This document shows, one piece after another, positions 29,955 to 39,331 of a DNA stretch of 64,000 nt. The notes beneath the pieces are model-generated. The model had not been told where the DNA came from. It made no database searches and saw nothing but the letters and a program-made list of their open reading frames with translations. The DNA comes from Haloferula luteola (GTDB lineage Bacteria; Verrucomicrobiota; Verrucomicrobiia; Verrucomicrobiales; Akkermansiaceae): positions 1 to 64,000 of the forward strand of contig NZ_JACHFD010000005.1 of NCBI RefSeq assembly GCF_014201715.1, in the 5' to 3' direction. Each line of letters opens with the position of its first letter. Position 1 is the first letter of the stretch. The translations under genes were made by a program, and so were the position numbers.

Positions 29955-31923
29955 GATGAAAGGGTGGGGTCGGAGTTCCGGAAGTGGCGTAGAGGGGCCC
30001 GCCACGGAAGGGAGGGAAGCCGGTGCCCAGAACCATCGCGAGGTCGATGTCATCGGCGGATTCGGCGACGCCTTCGCGAAGGCAACGTTTGGCCTCGTCG
30101 GCCATGAGGAAGGCGAATCGGGTGGCGAGGGCCAGGGGGGCGGCCTCCGTCCCCGTGCGGAGACGCAAGGCGGTCTCCGAGGGCTCGGGGTGCCCCTTCC
30201 CATAGCGGTAAAAACCTTCCCCGGATTTGCGGCCGAGATGGCCGCTGGCTACCAACTTTTCGACTACAGCGGGGATCTGCATGCGATCTGGAAAGGCGGC
30301 TGCGAGGGTGCGCGCGACATGCAGGGCGACGTCGAGCCCGACCTCGTCGAGGAGGCGAAGAGGTCCCATCGGCATGCCGTATTGCAGCATGGCGTCATCG
30401 ATGACTTTGGGATTGCCTCCCTTTTCGAACACTTCTGCGGCGGCGACGAGGTAGGGGAGAAGGATGCGGTTGACGAGGAATCCTGGGGAGTCGCGAACGA
30501 CGACGGGAAGTTTGCCAATGCGGCGGACGAAGGACACGGCGGTGGCGAGGGTCTCGTCCGAGGTGTCGGGAGTGCGGACCACCTCGACGAGTTGCATGCG
30601 ATGAACGGGATTGAAGAAGTGGAGCCCGACAAGGCGGGAGGGTTGGGTGACGGAGGGTGCGAGGTCGCGCAAGGGGAGGGCGGAGGTATTGGTCGCGAGG
30701 AGGGTGTGGAGGTGCGATCGAGAAGCAAGGTCCGCGAAGAGGGTCTTTTTGATATCGAGGTTTTCGGTGGCGGCCTCGATGATCAATTGGCAGCGATCCA
30801 AGGGGATCTTCCCGGAGGACAGATGGATGCGATCCAGGCCGCGAGCGGCTTCGGTGGTGGTGAGGATGTGTTTGCGACGGGAGGTCTCGTAGTTCTTGGT
30901 CAGCCGTTGGTATCCCTGCGCGAGTGCAGAGTCGGAAACATCCTGCAGAATCACTTCGATACCTCGGGTGCTGAGCCAATAGGCAATGCCGGAACCCATG
31001 ACTCCGGCGCCAATGACGGCGACGCGGTCGATCGGGTGAGGTTCGGCATGGGCGAGGGAATGTTTTCGGGCCCGTTCGGTGAGGTGGAAGAGGCGCATCA
31101 GGCTGGTGGTTTCCGGAAGGGCTGCGAGGCGAAGCAGAGCGGCTTTTTCCCGAGCGAAGGAGGCCGCGATCGGTCCACTCACGGCACGGCACATGACCTC
31201 GAGTGCGGAGAGAGGTGCGGGATAGTGCCCGCGGGTCTTTTCGAGGAGGTCGGCGTGGGCCTTGCGTCGAATGATCGCCACGGAAAGGGGGTGGTGCAGG
31301 GCAGCGTGATGATGGGGGGGGCGTTTGCCTTTCTGCAGGAAAGTGATGGCGTGGGGTTCGAGGCGCTGGAGGGGCGCCACGGCGTCCACGAGTCCTTTGC
31401 GCTGGGCGCTGGTGGCTTTGAGGAGCTTTCCGCTGAGGACGAGTGGGAGAGCAGTGGGGAGTCCGACGAGGCGGGGGAGTCGGGTGGAGCCGCCCCAGGC
31501 GGGGAGAATGCCGAGTTGGGTTTCGGGGAGGCCGATGCGGGTCTTCGCCGAATCGGACGCAACGCGCCAATCGCAGGCGAGGGCAAGTTCAAGTCCGCCG
31601 CCGACGCAGGCACCATGAATGGCCGCAACCGTGGGGATGGCGAGCTCGGCGAGTTGGTTGAATACTTGGTGTCCGAGGTCAATGAGTTCGGCGAGTTCGC
31701 TGCCTGATGCGTTCGTGAGCTTATCAAGGTTGGCGCCAGCAATGAAGATGGTGGGTTTCGCCGAGCGTACCAGGAGACCCGTTACCGAGTGGTCCTTTGA
31801 GAGGGTATCGAGGGTTGCTCGAAGTTCTTCAAGTGTGGCCCGATCCAGGAGATTGGCGCTCGAACCTTGGCGATCCAAGGTAAGGGTCGCGAGGCCGTGG
31901 AGATGGGTGAGTGAGAGATTCAT
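29938..31923 (-). CDS. fadJ: bifunctional enoyl-CoA hydratase / 3-hydroxyacyl-CoA dehydrogenase
   Basis: The 661-residue fusion covers steps two and three of beta-oxidation. The crotonase domain spans about 1-190: the oxyanion loop 'IHGACVGGGLELALACDWRV' and Glu in 'LPETQLGILPAWGGSTRLPR'. From about residue 300 comes the NAD-binding Rossmann 'VAVIGAGVMGSGIAYWLSTR'. The dehydrogenase catalytic His is in 'GLHFFNPVHRMQLVEVV', and the C-terminal helical domain follows ('VRDSPGFLVNRILLPYL'). The layout is that of the FadB/FadJ alpha subunit, somewhat shorter than the ~715-residue E. coli proteins. It lies 14 bases after the thiolase gene. Confidence 0.94.
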   Translation of the reverse strand: MNLSLTHLHGLATLTLDRQGSSANLLDRATLEELRATLDTLSKDHSVTGLLVRSAKPTIFIAGANLDKLTNASGSELAELIDLGHQVFNQLAELAIPTVAAIHGACVGGGLELALACDWRVASDSAKTRIGLPETQLGILPAWGGSTRLPRLVGLPTALPLVLSGKLLKATSAQRKGLVDAVAPLQRLEPHAITFLQKGKRPPHHHAALHHPLSVAIIRRKAHADLLEKTRGHYPAPLSALEVMCRAVSGPIAASFAREKAALLRLAALPETTSLMRLFHLTERARKHSLAHAEPHPIDRVAVIGAGVMGSGIAYWLSTRGIEVILQDVSDSALAQGYQRLTKNYETSRRKHILTTTEAARGLDRIHLSSGKIPLDRCQLIIEAATENLDIKKTLFADLASRSHLHTLLATNTSALPLRDLAPSVTQPSRLVGLHFFNPVHRMQLVEVVRTPDTSDETLATAVSFVRRIGKLPVVVRDSPGFLVNRILLPYLVAAAEVFEKGGNPKVIDDAMLQYGMPMGPLRLLDEVGLDVALHVARTLAAAFPDRMQIPAVVEKLVASGHLGRKSGEGFYRYGKGHPEPSETALRLRTGTEAAPLALATRFAFLMADEAKRCLREGVAESADDIDLAMVLGTGFPPFRGGPLYATSGTPTPPFHHEHSH

Positions 31924-31937
31924 GGTAAGGGAGGGCC

Positions 31938-33188
31938 TTAGCGTTCAAGGAGGAGGGCGGCGCCTTGGCCGCCACCAATGCAAAGGGTGCACAGGGCGCG
32001 GTGAGCGCGGAGTTCATGGAGTTGATCGAGCGCGGTGAGCAGAAGTCGGGCTCCGGTGGCACCGACGGGGTGGCCCAAGGCGATGGCTCCGCCGCGGCGA
32101 TTGAGGTTTTCTGGTGGGATTTCGAATCGGGGTCGGTCGGAATGTTTGGGGTGGGCGAGTTCCTTGAGGACGGCAAGCGCCTGGGCGGCGAAGGCTTCAT
32201 TGAGCTCGACGAGGTCGATACGGGAGGCCTCAAGGCCGGTCTGCTGACGCAGGCGCTCGATGGCAGGAATGGGGCCGAGGCCCATGCGTTCGGGATCGCA
32301 GCCAGCGTAGGCAAAGGCGCTAAGACGGCCGAGCGGTTCAAGGTCGAGACGCTGTGCGGCGGCCTCGGTGCCGACGAGGAGAGCGACCGCGCCGTCGGTG
32401 AGTTGTGAGCTATTGCCGGCGGTGACGGTGCCTGTATGAGCATCGAAGAGGGGCCGCAATCGGGAGAGCCGATCGGGGGTGGAGTCGTCCCGGATCCCGT
32501 TGTCGGAGGTGATGGCGCGGCCATGAACAGGGACAGGGGAGATTTCCCGCTTGAAGGAATCGAGGGCGTTCAGTGCCTTGCGGTGGGATTCGGCCGCAAA
32601 TGCGTCTTGTTCGCTACGGGAGATGTCGTATTCGAGAGCTAGGAGTTCTGCGGTTTCGCCCATGAGTTTCCCGGTGAAGGGGTCGGTGAGCCCGAGTTGC
32701 AGTCCGATGCGAGGCTTGAGATCGCGGGGTTTGATGGAGGCCAGGCGGGCAAGCTTTTTCCCTGCCGAATGGGCGTGCTGAAAGCGGGCTAGTTTGGTGG
32801 CGGCCGCATGGGGAAAGAGCAAGGGGATCTGGGACATGCTTTCGGTCCCGCCGACGAGAAACAGATCTCCTTGGCCTGTGGCAGCGCGCTGGGCTGCGGT
32901 GGTCACGGCTTCCGTGCCTGAGGCACAGTTGCGGTGCACGGTGGAGGCAGGAACGTGAAAGGGAATTCCCGCCCGGAGGGCAATCACCCGGGCGACATTG
33001 GCGGCGTCGACGGGCTGGGCGACACAGCCGAAAATGACTTCGCTGATTTCAGCGGGATCAATGCCGGTGCGGGTGAGCAGGGCTGAGGTGACGTGGCGGC
33101 CGAGGTCGGCTGCGTCCATCGCCTCCAAGTCGGTGCCCATGCGGGCAAATGGAGTGCGGGTGCCGGCGAGGATGTAGAGGGGTGCCAT
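31938..33188 (-). CDS. thiolase (acetyl-CoA C-acyltransferase)
   Basis: The 416-residue product performs the thiolytic last step of beta-oxidation. Catalytic residues are visible: nucleophile C88 in '[11 protein letters not shown]', the His in '[20 protein letters not shown]', and C403 in '[18 protein letters not shown]'. '[14 protein letters not shown]' is the family's NEAF signature. The size is slightly above the ~390-residue biosynthetic type and is compatible with a FadA/FadI partner of the neighbouring multifunctional protein. The gap to the upstream ligase gene is 32 bases. Confidence 0.95.
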   Translation of the reverse strand: MAPLYILAGTRTPFARMGTDLEAMDAADLGRHVTSALLTRTGIDPAEISEVIFGCVAQPVDAANVARVIALRAGIPFHVPASTVHRNCASGTEAVTTAAQRAATGQGDLFLVGGTESMSQIPLLFPHAAATKLARFQHAHSAGKKLARLASIKPRDLKPRIGLQLGLTDPFTGKLMGETAELLALEYDISRSEQDAFAAESHRKALNALDSFKREISPVPVHGRAITSDNGIRDDSTPDRLSRLRPLFDAHTGTVTAGNSSQLTDGAVALLVGTEAAAQRLDLEPLGRLSAFAYAGCDPERMGLGPIPAIERLRQQTGLEASRIDLVELNEAFAAQALAVLKELAHPKHSDRPRFEIPPENLNRRGGAIALGHPVGATGARLLLTALDQLHELRAHRALCTLCIGGGQGAALLLER

Positions 33189-33220
33189 GGGTCGGTGAGT
33201 CGAGAGTTACGATGCTGGGT

Positions 33221-34684
33221 TCAAAGGGGCTTGGGTCGGTGATCGACGAGCTTTTGCTCTTTGAGTTCTTTGCCGACGCCTTGGATCCGACGCATTTCGT
33301 CCCAAGAATGAAAGGTGACGGCGTTGGGTGAAAACTCGGTGGTTTGGCGAATGCGGTGTTCGATCCGTTCGCGAAGTTGATCTTCTGAAGTGCCATCGAG
33401 AGTCACCGCATGAACCAGGACCTGATCGGTTTGCAGGGGATCGTCGTCCTTCTTGCGAAGTTCAATTTGCCAAGCGCCGAGTCCATCGGTGTCATCGAGG
33501 AGGTTTTCGAGGGCATTGAAGTCGACGAGTGTGCCCTTGAGTTTGTCGATGTGCAGTCTCCGGATGTCGGAGACGCGGGAGATTTTGCCGATCAGGCGGG
33601 GGCAGGTTCTTCCGCAGTAGGGGCAAGGTTCTTGGGTGAGGCCACCTTCGATGAGATCTCCGGTGCGGTAGCGAAGTACGATGGTCCCCCTAGCATCGAT
33701 GGGGGTGTAGACGATTTCCCCGGGTTGGCCATCGGGCACGCGTTCTCCGGTCTCGGGATCGATGATTTCGATGAATCCCATATCGGGATAAATGTGGAAT
33801 CCTGACGGCTCGGCACCGGGTTCGAGGGGCAGGCATTCGGTCCAGGCAACCTTGGCTTCTGTAAATCCGTAGGTAGAGAGGATGCGAACCTGAGGAGATC
33901 CCAGTTGCTGGCAAAGGGAGATGATTTTTCGCCGCATACCCTGGGGAACTTTCTCGCCGCCGAGGACGATGCGTTGGAGTTGTGTCCACCGGGAACCTTC
34001 TTCGTGGGCCTCCTGAAGGAGGTGATAGAGAAAGGTGGGCATGGCGATCAGGGTGTCGGGCTGGATTTTGTCGATCAGCCGAAGATTCCCCTCAGTCCCC
34101 ATGGATTTGCCGCCACCGGTGGACAGGACAAAGGTGTTGTAGCCGATGCCGGCGTAGTGCGCCTGCCAGAAGGCCAGGTGGGGAGCGAAAGGAAAGGCGT
34201 TGAGGTGACGCCAGGTGGCATCGGCGCGGCAAAGCTCCATCAGGCGTCGTCCACTCTCCTCGAGGCGATCAAGATCGTGCTGCGTGTAAAGAAAGGGAAC
34301 GGGTGCGGCGGACCGACCGGTGGTGCTGGTGAGAAGGATGGGTCGGAGTTCTCGGGTCAGCCGTTGTTGGGTATTCCGTGGGCCGTGGCGGAGAACTTTG
34401 CGCAAGGTGGAGCCTTGGCGTTTGAGGGAGTGCTCGTCTGGGATGACCACAAAGTCCCGTGGGTTCTCGAGGTGGCTTTTGCGAGTGAAAGGGAGGAGAG
34501 AGAGGTCGTCGATGCGGCGAATGTCCCGAGGGTCGAGACCGAGTTCTTTGAATTGCCGCCGATAGTAGGCGACAAAGGGTACGACACGGTCCCGCAGATA
34601 TGGGGTGAGTCGACGGCTTTGTTGATGGGCGATCTCGTCAGGCGACGCGGTCTCCCACCACTTGGGGTGATGGGTGAGTTTCAT
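33221..34684 (-). CDS. PaaK-type AMP-forming acyl ligase (phenylacetate-CoA ligase / F390 synthetase-like)
   Basis: The 487-residue member of the adenylate-forming superfamily has a P-loop-like 'LTSTTGRSAAPVPFLYT', 'LSTYGFTEAKVAWTECL' (A5-like, with Glu), 'RYRTGDLIEGG' (A7) and 'CPYCGRTCPRLIGKISRVSD', which supplies a possible four-Cys or Cys-pair metal site seen in the PaaK/F390 branch. The C-terminal ~100 residues are the mobile lid ('HRIRQTTEFSPNAVTFHSWD'). It presumably activates a carboxylic acid as CoA thioester. Given its position ahead of thiolase and fadJ, a fatty or aromatic acid is likely. Its ATG lies inside the patatin gene (47-base overlap). Confidence 0.85.
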   Translation of the reverse strand: MKLTHHPKWWETASPDEIAHQQSRRLTPYLRDRVVPFVAYYRRQFKELGLDPRDIRRIDDLSLLPFTRKSHLENPRDFVVIPDEHSLKRQGSTLRKVLRHGPRNTQQRLTRELRPILLTSTTGRSAAPVPFLYTQHDLDRLEESGRRLMELCRADATWRHLNAFPFAPHLAFWQAHYAGIGYNTFVLSTGGGKSMGTEGNLRLIDKIQPDTLIAMPTFLYHLLQEAHEEGSRWTQLQRIVLGGEKVPQGMRRKIISLCQQLGSPQVRILSTYGFTEAKVAWTECLPLEPGAEPSGFHIYPDMGFIEIIDPETGERVPDGQPGEIVYTPIDARGTIVLRYRTGDLIEGGLTQEPCPYCGRTCPRLIGKISRVSDIRRLHIDKLKGTLVDFNALENLLDDTDGLGAWQIELRKKDDDPLQTDQVLVHAVTLDGTSEDQLRERIEHRIRQTTEFSPNAVTFHSWDEMRRIQGVGKELKEQKLVDHRPKPL

Positions 34685-35636
34685 GGGTTTGGGTGAGGGC
34701 TCGGATCTCCTCAAGGTGGCGGGTGGCGACCTCCCGCCCGGCATCGATGAATTTCCGGAAATGGGAGTAATCATGCCAGGTGGCGAAGAAGTGCTCGGGG
34801 CGGAGGCAAAGGTCAGCACGGTGAATGGAATCGTGGGCCATGCGAATCTGGGCGGCGCGGATGCTCTGGCGGAAGGTGTCGATGACATTGCCGGGAGCGA
34901 GCAGGTTGAGATTGCGGTTGAGGGCTCGGGTCGCACGGCGCCAGAGAGGCGGATGCACGGGTTCGTCACCGACGTTGGCCCAACCGGACTCGATATCGGA
35001 AAAAGTTGGGACGACCGAGACGGCGAGAATGCGATCGACTCCTCCATATTTTTGAAGGGCGCCGACAGGAACGGGTTCCACCACGCCCCCATCGACACAG
35101 CGATGCTGCCCGAGGCGCACAGGCGCGATCACGCCGGGCATGGCGCACGACGCGTGAACGGCATCGACCAATGAGCCGCTTCGGAGCACCAGCCGCTCCT
35201 TGGTATCGATATCGGCGGCAACGACGAGAAGGCGTCGTTCGAGGTCCTCAAAACGGAGATCACCCAGCGAACGGGCGAGGTGAGCCTTGGCTTTGAGGCC
35301 GTGGAAGAGCCCCTTCATGGGAGGCACGATCGGATCGGCGAGTTTCCAGAGCTGACGCCGATCATGAAGTTCTGCGGCCAATTCTTCGAGTTCCGTTCCC
35401 GAGAAGCCGGCAGCCCACAGGGCTCCGACATAGGCGCCCATGCTGGTGCCGGCGATGGCATCGATCTCGATGTCGTTTTCCTCAAGGACTTGGAGCACGC
35501 CGACGTGGGCGAGGCCACGGGCTCCCCCCGATGAGAGGGCGAGACCCAGCTTCGGTGCTGCACTTTCTCGCAGTGGCCTGCCAGACGGGGTCCGGGCAGG
35601 GCGGCGGCGAAAAAGAAATGGAATCAGCCGGAACAT
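34638..35636 (-). CDS. patatin-like phospholipase
   Basis: The 332-residue lipid acyl hydrolase has the oxyanion box 'LSSGGARGLAHVG', nucleophile elbow 'AGTSMGAYVGAL' (S65) and catalytic Asp D182 in 'CVDGGVVEPVPV', the Ser-Asp dyad of patatins (RssA-like). The N-terminus 'MFRLIPFLFRRRPAR' is hydrophobic then basic; it may be a short membrane tether but is not a clear cleavable signal. It is the promoter-proximal gene of the lipid cluster. Its last 47 bases overlap the ligase gene in another frame. It probably releases fatty acids for the downstream ligase and beta-oxidation enzymes, an inference from context. Confidence 0.9.
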   Translation of the reverse strand: MFRLIPFLFRRRPARTPSGRPLRESAAPKLGLALSSGGARGLAHVGVLQVLEENDIEIDAIAGTSMGAYVGALWAAGFSGTELEELAAELHDRRQLWKLADPIVPPMKGLFHGLKAKAHLARSLGDLRFEDLERRLLVVAADIDTKERLVLRSGSLVDAVHASCAMPGVIAPVRLGQHRCVDGGVVEPVPVGALQKYGGVDRILAVSVVPTFSDIESGWANVGDEPVHPPLWRRATRALNRNLNLLAPGNVIDTFRQSIRAAQIRMAHDSIHRADLCLRPEHFFATWHDYSHFRKFIDAGREVATRHLEEIRALTQTHETHPSPQVVGDRVA

Positions 35637-35732
35637 GGGTGAATGACAGGACGGGAAAAGATCCACCCTAACAATAGACCCGATGAGTGCGGGGCGCAAA
35701 TGAACGACGGGAGTTTTTCTCCGCGTGGGAAC

Positions 35733-35765
35733 AAAAAAGCACGCTTCCCGAGGTGGGAAGCGTGC
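35733..35765 (-). terminator. rho-independent terminator after clpX
   Basis: A perfect 11-bp stem (GCACGCTTCCC at 35739-35749 paired with 35755-35765) has a 5-base loop. It is followed on the minus strand by a run of six T (35738-35733). It lies 34 bases past the clpX stop and separates the Clp operon from the lipid cluster. Confidence 0.92.
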
Positions 35766-35798
35766 GGAGAGCCCTTTGAGGGGACGGGACCGGCTTGA

Positions 35799-37070
35799 TC
35801 AGGCAGCGTCTTTGTCGGAGCGACGCTTCCTCACCAAGGGCGCCTTGTCTCCGGCGACCACAGCGGCGTTGATGGTGACGGACTCGACATCGTCTCGCGA
35901 GGGCACCTCATACATCACGTCGAGCATCAGGCGTTCGAAAATCGAGCGCAGGGCTCGGGCTCCGGTGCCGCGCTTGACGGCTTCTTCGGCAAGCGCACGA
36001 AGGCCGTCTTTGGTGACCTTCAGCTTCACGCCATTCATGGCGAGCTGCTTGCCGTATTGTTTGACGAGGGCGTTTTTCGGTTCGGTGAGAATCGAAACAA
36101 GTTCGTCTTCAGTCAGTTGGCGCAGCGAAGTGATAACCGGGAGTCGGCCGATGAATTCGGGGATCAGGCCGAAGTGGAGCAAGTCCTCGGGTTGAGTGAG
36201 GTCGAGCGGATTTTCGGAGGATTCCTTGGCTTCCGAAATGCCGTGGAAACCGAGGGAAGCCCGGCCCATGCGGCGTTGGATGATTTCCGGAAGTCCGACG
36301 AAGGCGCCGCCGCAGATGAAGAGGATCTTCTCGGTGTTGATCTGGATGTATTCCTGTTGGGGGTGTTTGCGGCCTCCTTGGGGTGGGACATTGCAAACGG
36401 TGCCTTCGAGGATTTTGAGAAGGGCCTGTTGGACGCCTTCTCCGGAGACGTCCCGGGTGATCGACACGTTGTCGGTTTTGCGGCCGATTTTGTCGATTTC
36501 ATCGATGTAGATGATGCCGCGCTCGGCACGGGAAACGTCGAAGTCGGAGGCTTGGAGAAGCCGCAGGATGATGTTTTCGACATCCTCGCCGACGTATCCG
36601 GCTTCGGTCAGCGTCGTGGCATCGACGATGCAGAATGGCACATCCAGCAGGCGCGCCAGAGTGCGGGCCAGCAGGGTCTTGCCAGAACCGGTGGGGCCGA
36701 GCAGGAGAACGTTGGATTTCTCGATTTCGACGCCATCGAATTCGCTATCCTGAAGGGTTTCCTGGCGGAGGCGCTGGTAATGGTTGTAGACGGCGACCGA
36801 GAGCACCTTTTTGGCGACTTCCTGACCGACGACGAAGTCATCCAGCCGAGTGCGCATTTCTGCAGGAGAGAGCAGTGGCCGGGCGGCAGCGGTGGAACGC
36901 TGTCCGCGGGCTTCGTTGTCCCCGCCATGCAGTTCTTTTTCCAGGATGTTGGAGCAAACATCGACGCATTCGTTGCAGATGTAGACTCCGGGGCCGGCGA
37001 TGAGCTTTTTCACTTCTGAGTGACTCTTGCCACAGAAGGAGCACATCGTGAGGTTGGAGGCTCTTGCCAT
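35799..37070 (-). CDS. clpX: ATP-dependent Clp protease ATP-binding subunit ClpX
   Basis: The 423-residue AAA+ unfoldase feeds ssrA-tagged and other substrates to ClpP. The N-terminal zinc-binding domain has C10, C13, C32 and C35 ('[11 protein letters not shown]', 'CNECVDVC'). Walker A is 'GPTGSGKT' (K131) and Walker B '[10 protein letters not shown]'. The RKH-type pore element and sensor motifs ('[18 protein letters not shown]') are present. The Met at 37070 is the family start; the preceding in-frame residues do not align. It lies downstream of clpP, separated by a terminator, so it may have its own promoter or rely on readthrough. Confidence 0.98.
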   Translation of the reverse strand: MARASNLTMCSFCGKSHSEVKKLIAGPGVYICNECVDVCSNILEKELHGGDNEARGQRSTAAARPLLSPAEMRTRLDDFVVGQEVAKKVLSVAVYNHYQRLRQETLQDSEFDGVEIEKSNVLLLGPTGSGKTLLARTLARLLDVPFCIVDATTLTEAGYVGEDVENIILRLLQASDFDVSRAERGIIYIDEIDKIGRKTDNVSITRDVSGEGVQQALLKILEGTVCNVPPQGGRKHPQQEYIQINTEKILFICGGAFVGLPEIIQRRMGRASLGFHGISEAKESSENPLDLTQPEDLLHFGLIPEFIGRLPVITSLRQLTEDELVSILTEPKNALVKQYGKQLAMNGVKLKVTKDGLRALAEEAVKRGTGARALRSIFERLMLDVMYEVPSRDDVESVTINAAVVAGDKAPLVRKRRSDKDAA

Positions 37071-37115
37071 AGTGAAATCGGGGTTTCTTGGGGTTATTTC
37101 GGTGGTGCCGAAAGC

Positions 37116-37147
37116 AAAAAGGGTGCCGCGGACCCGCCACGGCACCC
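37116..37147 (-). terminator. terminator/attenuator between clpP and clpX
   Basis: An 8-bp perfect stem (GGGTGCCG / CGGCACCC) around an 11-base loop is followed on the minus strand by TTTTTGCTTT. It lies just past the clpP stop and would limit readthrough into clpX. Confidence 0.8.
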
Positions 37148-37169
37148 CGGAAGTTTAGCGCGTTACGGA

Positions 37170-37862
37170 TCAGGCGTCGTCCTTTTTTCCGTCATCCGTG
37201 GCATCCATGGCGGATTGCACGGCATCGGGGAGCTGCTTGCGGCTCTCAAGGACCTTGTCGACCAGGCCGTAGTCCCGGGCTTCTTCGGCGGACATGTAGT
37301 TGTCGCGGTCGCTATCGCGTTCGATCTCTTCCACGGTGTGTCCGGTGTGCTCCGCAAGAATGCCGTTGAGGCGCTTCTTGAGGTTGAACATGAACCCGAT
37401 GGTGCGCTCCACGTCGGAAGCGGTGCCTTGGGCGCCGCCGGAGACTTGGTGGATCATCACGTGGGAGTTGGGCAGGCAGAATCGTTTGCCTTTGGTGCCA
37501 GCGGTAAGCAGGACGGAGCCCATCGATGCGGCGATGCCGATGCAATAGGTGTTCACGTCACAGGTGACGAACTGCATGGTGTCGTACATCGCCAAGCCTG
37601 CGGTGACGGAGCCACCAGGGGAGTTGATGTAGATGTGAATGTCCTTCTTCGGGTCCTGCATTTGCAGGAAAAGGAGCTGCGCGATCACCGAGTTGGCGAC
37701 GAAATCATCGATCGGCGTGCCGATGAAGATGATCCGGTCCTTCAGCAGTCGGGAATAGATGTCGAAGGAACGCTCGCCGCGACCGTCTTGTTCGACGACG
37801 ACGGGAACGTAGTAGCTGCCGCGGGGACCCGCGGCCTGCGGGATGGAAGTCGGGTGATTCAT
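37170..37862 (-). CDS. clpP: ATP-dependent Clp protease proteolytic subunit ClpP
   Basis: The 230-residue serine protease forms the tetradecameric chamber. The catalytic triad is S113 ('[11 protein letters not shown]'), H138 ('NSHVMIHQ') and D187 ('[13 protein letters not shown]'). '[20 protein letters not shown]' is conserved. The first ~30 residues are a propeptide-like extension, and the C-terminus ends with the charged tail '[11 protein letters not shown]'. The ATG overlaps the tig stop (ATGA at 37859-37862), giving coupled translation. Confidence 0.98.
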   Translation of the reverse strand: MNHPTSIPQAAGPRGSYYVPVVVEQDGRGERSFDIYSRLLKDRIIFIGTPIDDFVANSVIAQLLFLQMQDPKKDIHIYINSPGGSVTAGLAMYDTMQFVTCDVNTYCIGIAASMGSVLLTAGTKGKRFCLPNSHVMIHQVSGGAQGTASDVERTIGFMFNLKKRLNGILAEHTGHTVEEIERDSDRDNYMSAEEARDYGLVDKVLESRKQLPDAVQSAMDATDDGKKDDA

Positions 37863-39196
37863 GCTTCGGAGGTTTCCGGCTGGTCTGCCGGGATTTCCTC
37901 GACGCTCGCGTGTTCGAGCACGAAGTCAATGGCCTTGCCCACCAGCATGGAGTTGCGGATGCCAGCGATGCGGCCTTCGCGTTGCAACTGCTTGATGAAC
38001 TTTTTCGGGTTCTCTTTGCGGCTGGCGGCGACTTGGGCGAGGTGTCCCACGAGTTCTTGGTCGCTCACTGAGAGGTTTTCAGCCCGTGCGATCTCCTGAA
38101 GAATGAAGTTGGTTTTCAGGTTGGTGCGGGCTTGAACGCCGGCGGAGGCGAAGATTTCGTCGCGCTGAGCAAGGATTTCGTCCTGGGAAAGTCCGGATTG
38201 GGCACTTTGCTGAACCAAGGAGTCGGCCTGGCTCTGAGTTTCCTGGCGAAGCAGGGCGTCGGGGAGTTCGAAGTCCACGGCGGTGTTGAAGTGTTCGACG
38301 ATCTGGTTGACCTTCATGTCGTCGATTTGCCGTTGTTTTTCGGCTCCCATGCGCTCGCGGAGGATGTCCTTGAGTTCTTCGAGGGTCTTGTCCCCGGTGA
38401 GCTTGGCGGCGAACTCGTCGTCGAGTTCTGGAAGCACGGCTTCCTTGATTTCCTTCACGGTGACTTCGTAGGTGAGTTCCTTTTCGCGAAGTTCTGCGAC
38501 CGGGAAATCTTCGGGGACGGTGACCTTGACGGTGCGGGACTCGTCCTTGGCGGCGCCTTCCAGTTGAATCGCGAAACCGGGGAGGAAGGACTCTTCATCG
38601 AGCTTGATCCAGAAGCCCTCGCGGCCGGAAATGTAGCCGACCGGGCGGCCGACGACTTCCTCGATGGCCTGGTCGTCGAGCTTGCCGGTGTAGTCGATGA
38701 CGAGAATGTCTCCCGAAGCGGCGTTGCGGCCTTCGACATCACTGTAGTCGGCGGAGCGCTCGCGGAGAGTTTGGAGCTGCTGGTCCAGTTCTTCGTCGGT
38801 CACCTCGCTGGAAGGCGCGTTGATGGTGACGCCCTTGTAATCAGGAAGGGCGATTTCCGGAGCGAGAGTCAGGACTGACTCAAAAGAAACGGCACCATTT
38901 TCGCCGGTGGTGAAGGCGGAGGGGCGCCCGAAGTTGAGAACTTTGAGGTCTTGGCTTTGCAGGGCTTCGTCGAATGCCTTGCGAGCCAGACGGTCTTCGA
39001 GTTCACCGGTGATTTGCTCGGCGAAGCGCTTCTCGATCACTTTTTTGGGTGCCTTGCCGGGCCGAAAGCCTTGAATACGAGCTTGGGAGGCATAGGTGGA
39101 AACGATGCTGCTACGCTCCGTCTGCACGGTTTCCGAAGGGATTTCGACGCGGAGGGTGGCGGTGCAGTTGGGCTGCTTTTCAACGCTGATGTTCAT
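37859..39196 (-). CDS. tig: trigger factor (ribosome-associated chaperone / PPIase)
   Basis: The 445-residue product has the N-terminal ribosome-binding domain with the signature '[16 protein letters not shown]'. The FKBP-type PPIase domain is in the middle (about 150-245, '[20 protein letters not shown]'). A long helical C-terminal chaperone domain follows, ending in an acidic tail ('[13 protein letters not shown]'). It is the first gene of the conserved tig-clpP-clpX order, divergent from bamA with 135 bases between them that should hold both promoters. Confidence 0.97.
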   Translation of the reverse strand: MNISVEKQPNCTATLRVEIPSETVQTERSSIVSTYASQARIQGFRPGKAPKKVIEKRFAEQITGELEDRLARKAFDEALQSQDLKVLNFGRPSAFTTGENGAVSFESVLTLAPEIALPDYKGVTINAPSSEVTDEELDQQLQTLRERSADYSDVEGRNAASGDILVIDYTGKLDDQAIEEVVGRPVGYISGREGFWIKLDEESFLPGFAIQLEGAAKDESRTVKVTVPEDFPVAELREKELTYEVTVKEIKEAVLPELDDEFAAKLTGDKTLEELKDILRERMGAEKQRQIDDMKVNQIVEHFNTAVDFELPDALLRQETQSQADSLVQQSAQSGLSQDEILAQRDEIFASAGVQARTNLKTNFILQEIARAENLSVSDQELVGHLAQVAASRKENPKKFIKQLQREGRIAGIRNSMLVGKAIDFVLEHASVEEIPADQPETSEA

Positions 39197-39331
39197 GATC
39201 CGAGAGCGGCTGGGGCGGCGAATCGATGCCGCGGGCGGGGAGGCTTAGGAGACAAGGGGCGGGATGTCAAAGCGAAGTACGGGCGGCTTCACCGGGAAAG
39301 GGGACATGATCCTTGACGGGACAGGGGTCGG

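Noticed and set aside
29788-31707. 639-codon open frame on the plus strand
   Set aside because: Complement of fadJ and the acyl-CoA dehydrogenase gene; Gly/Glu/Val-rich shadow with no motif, while the minus-strand frames carry complete catalytic signatures.
37020-38099. 359-codon open frame on the plus strand
   Set aside because: Spans clpP, the clpP-clpX terminator and part of tig in antisense; no domain.
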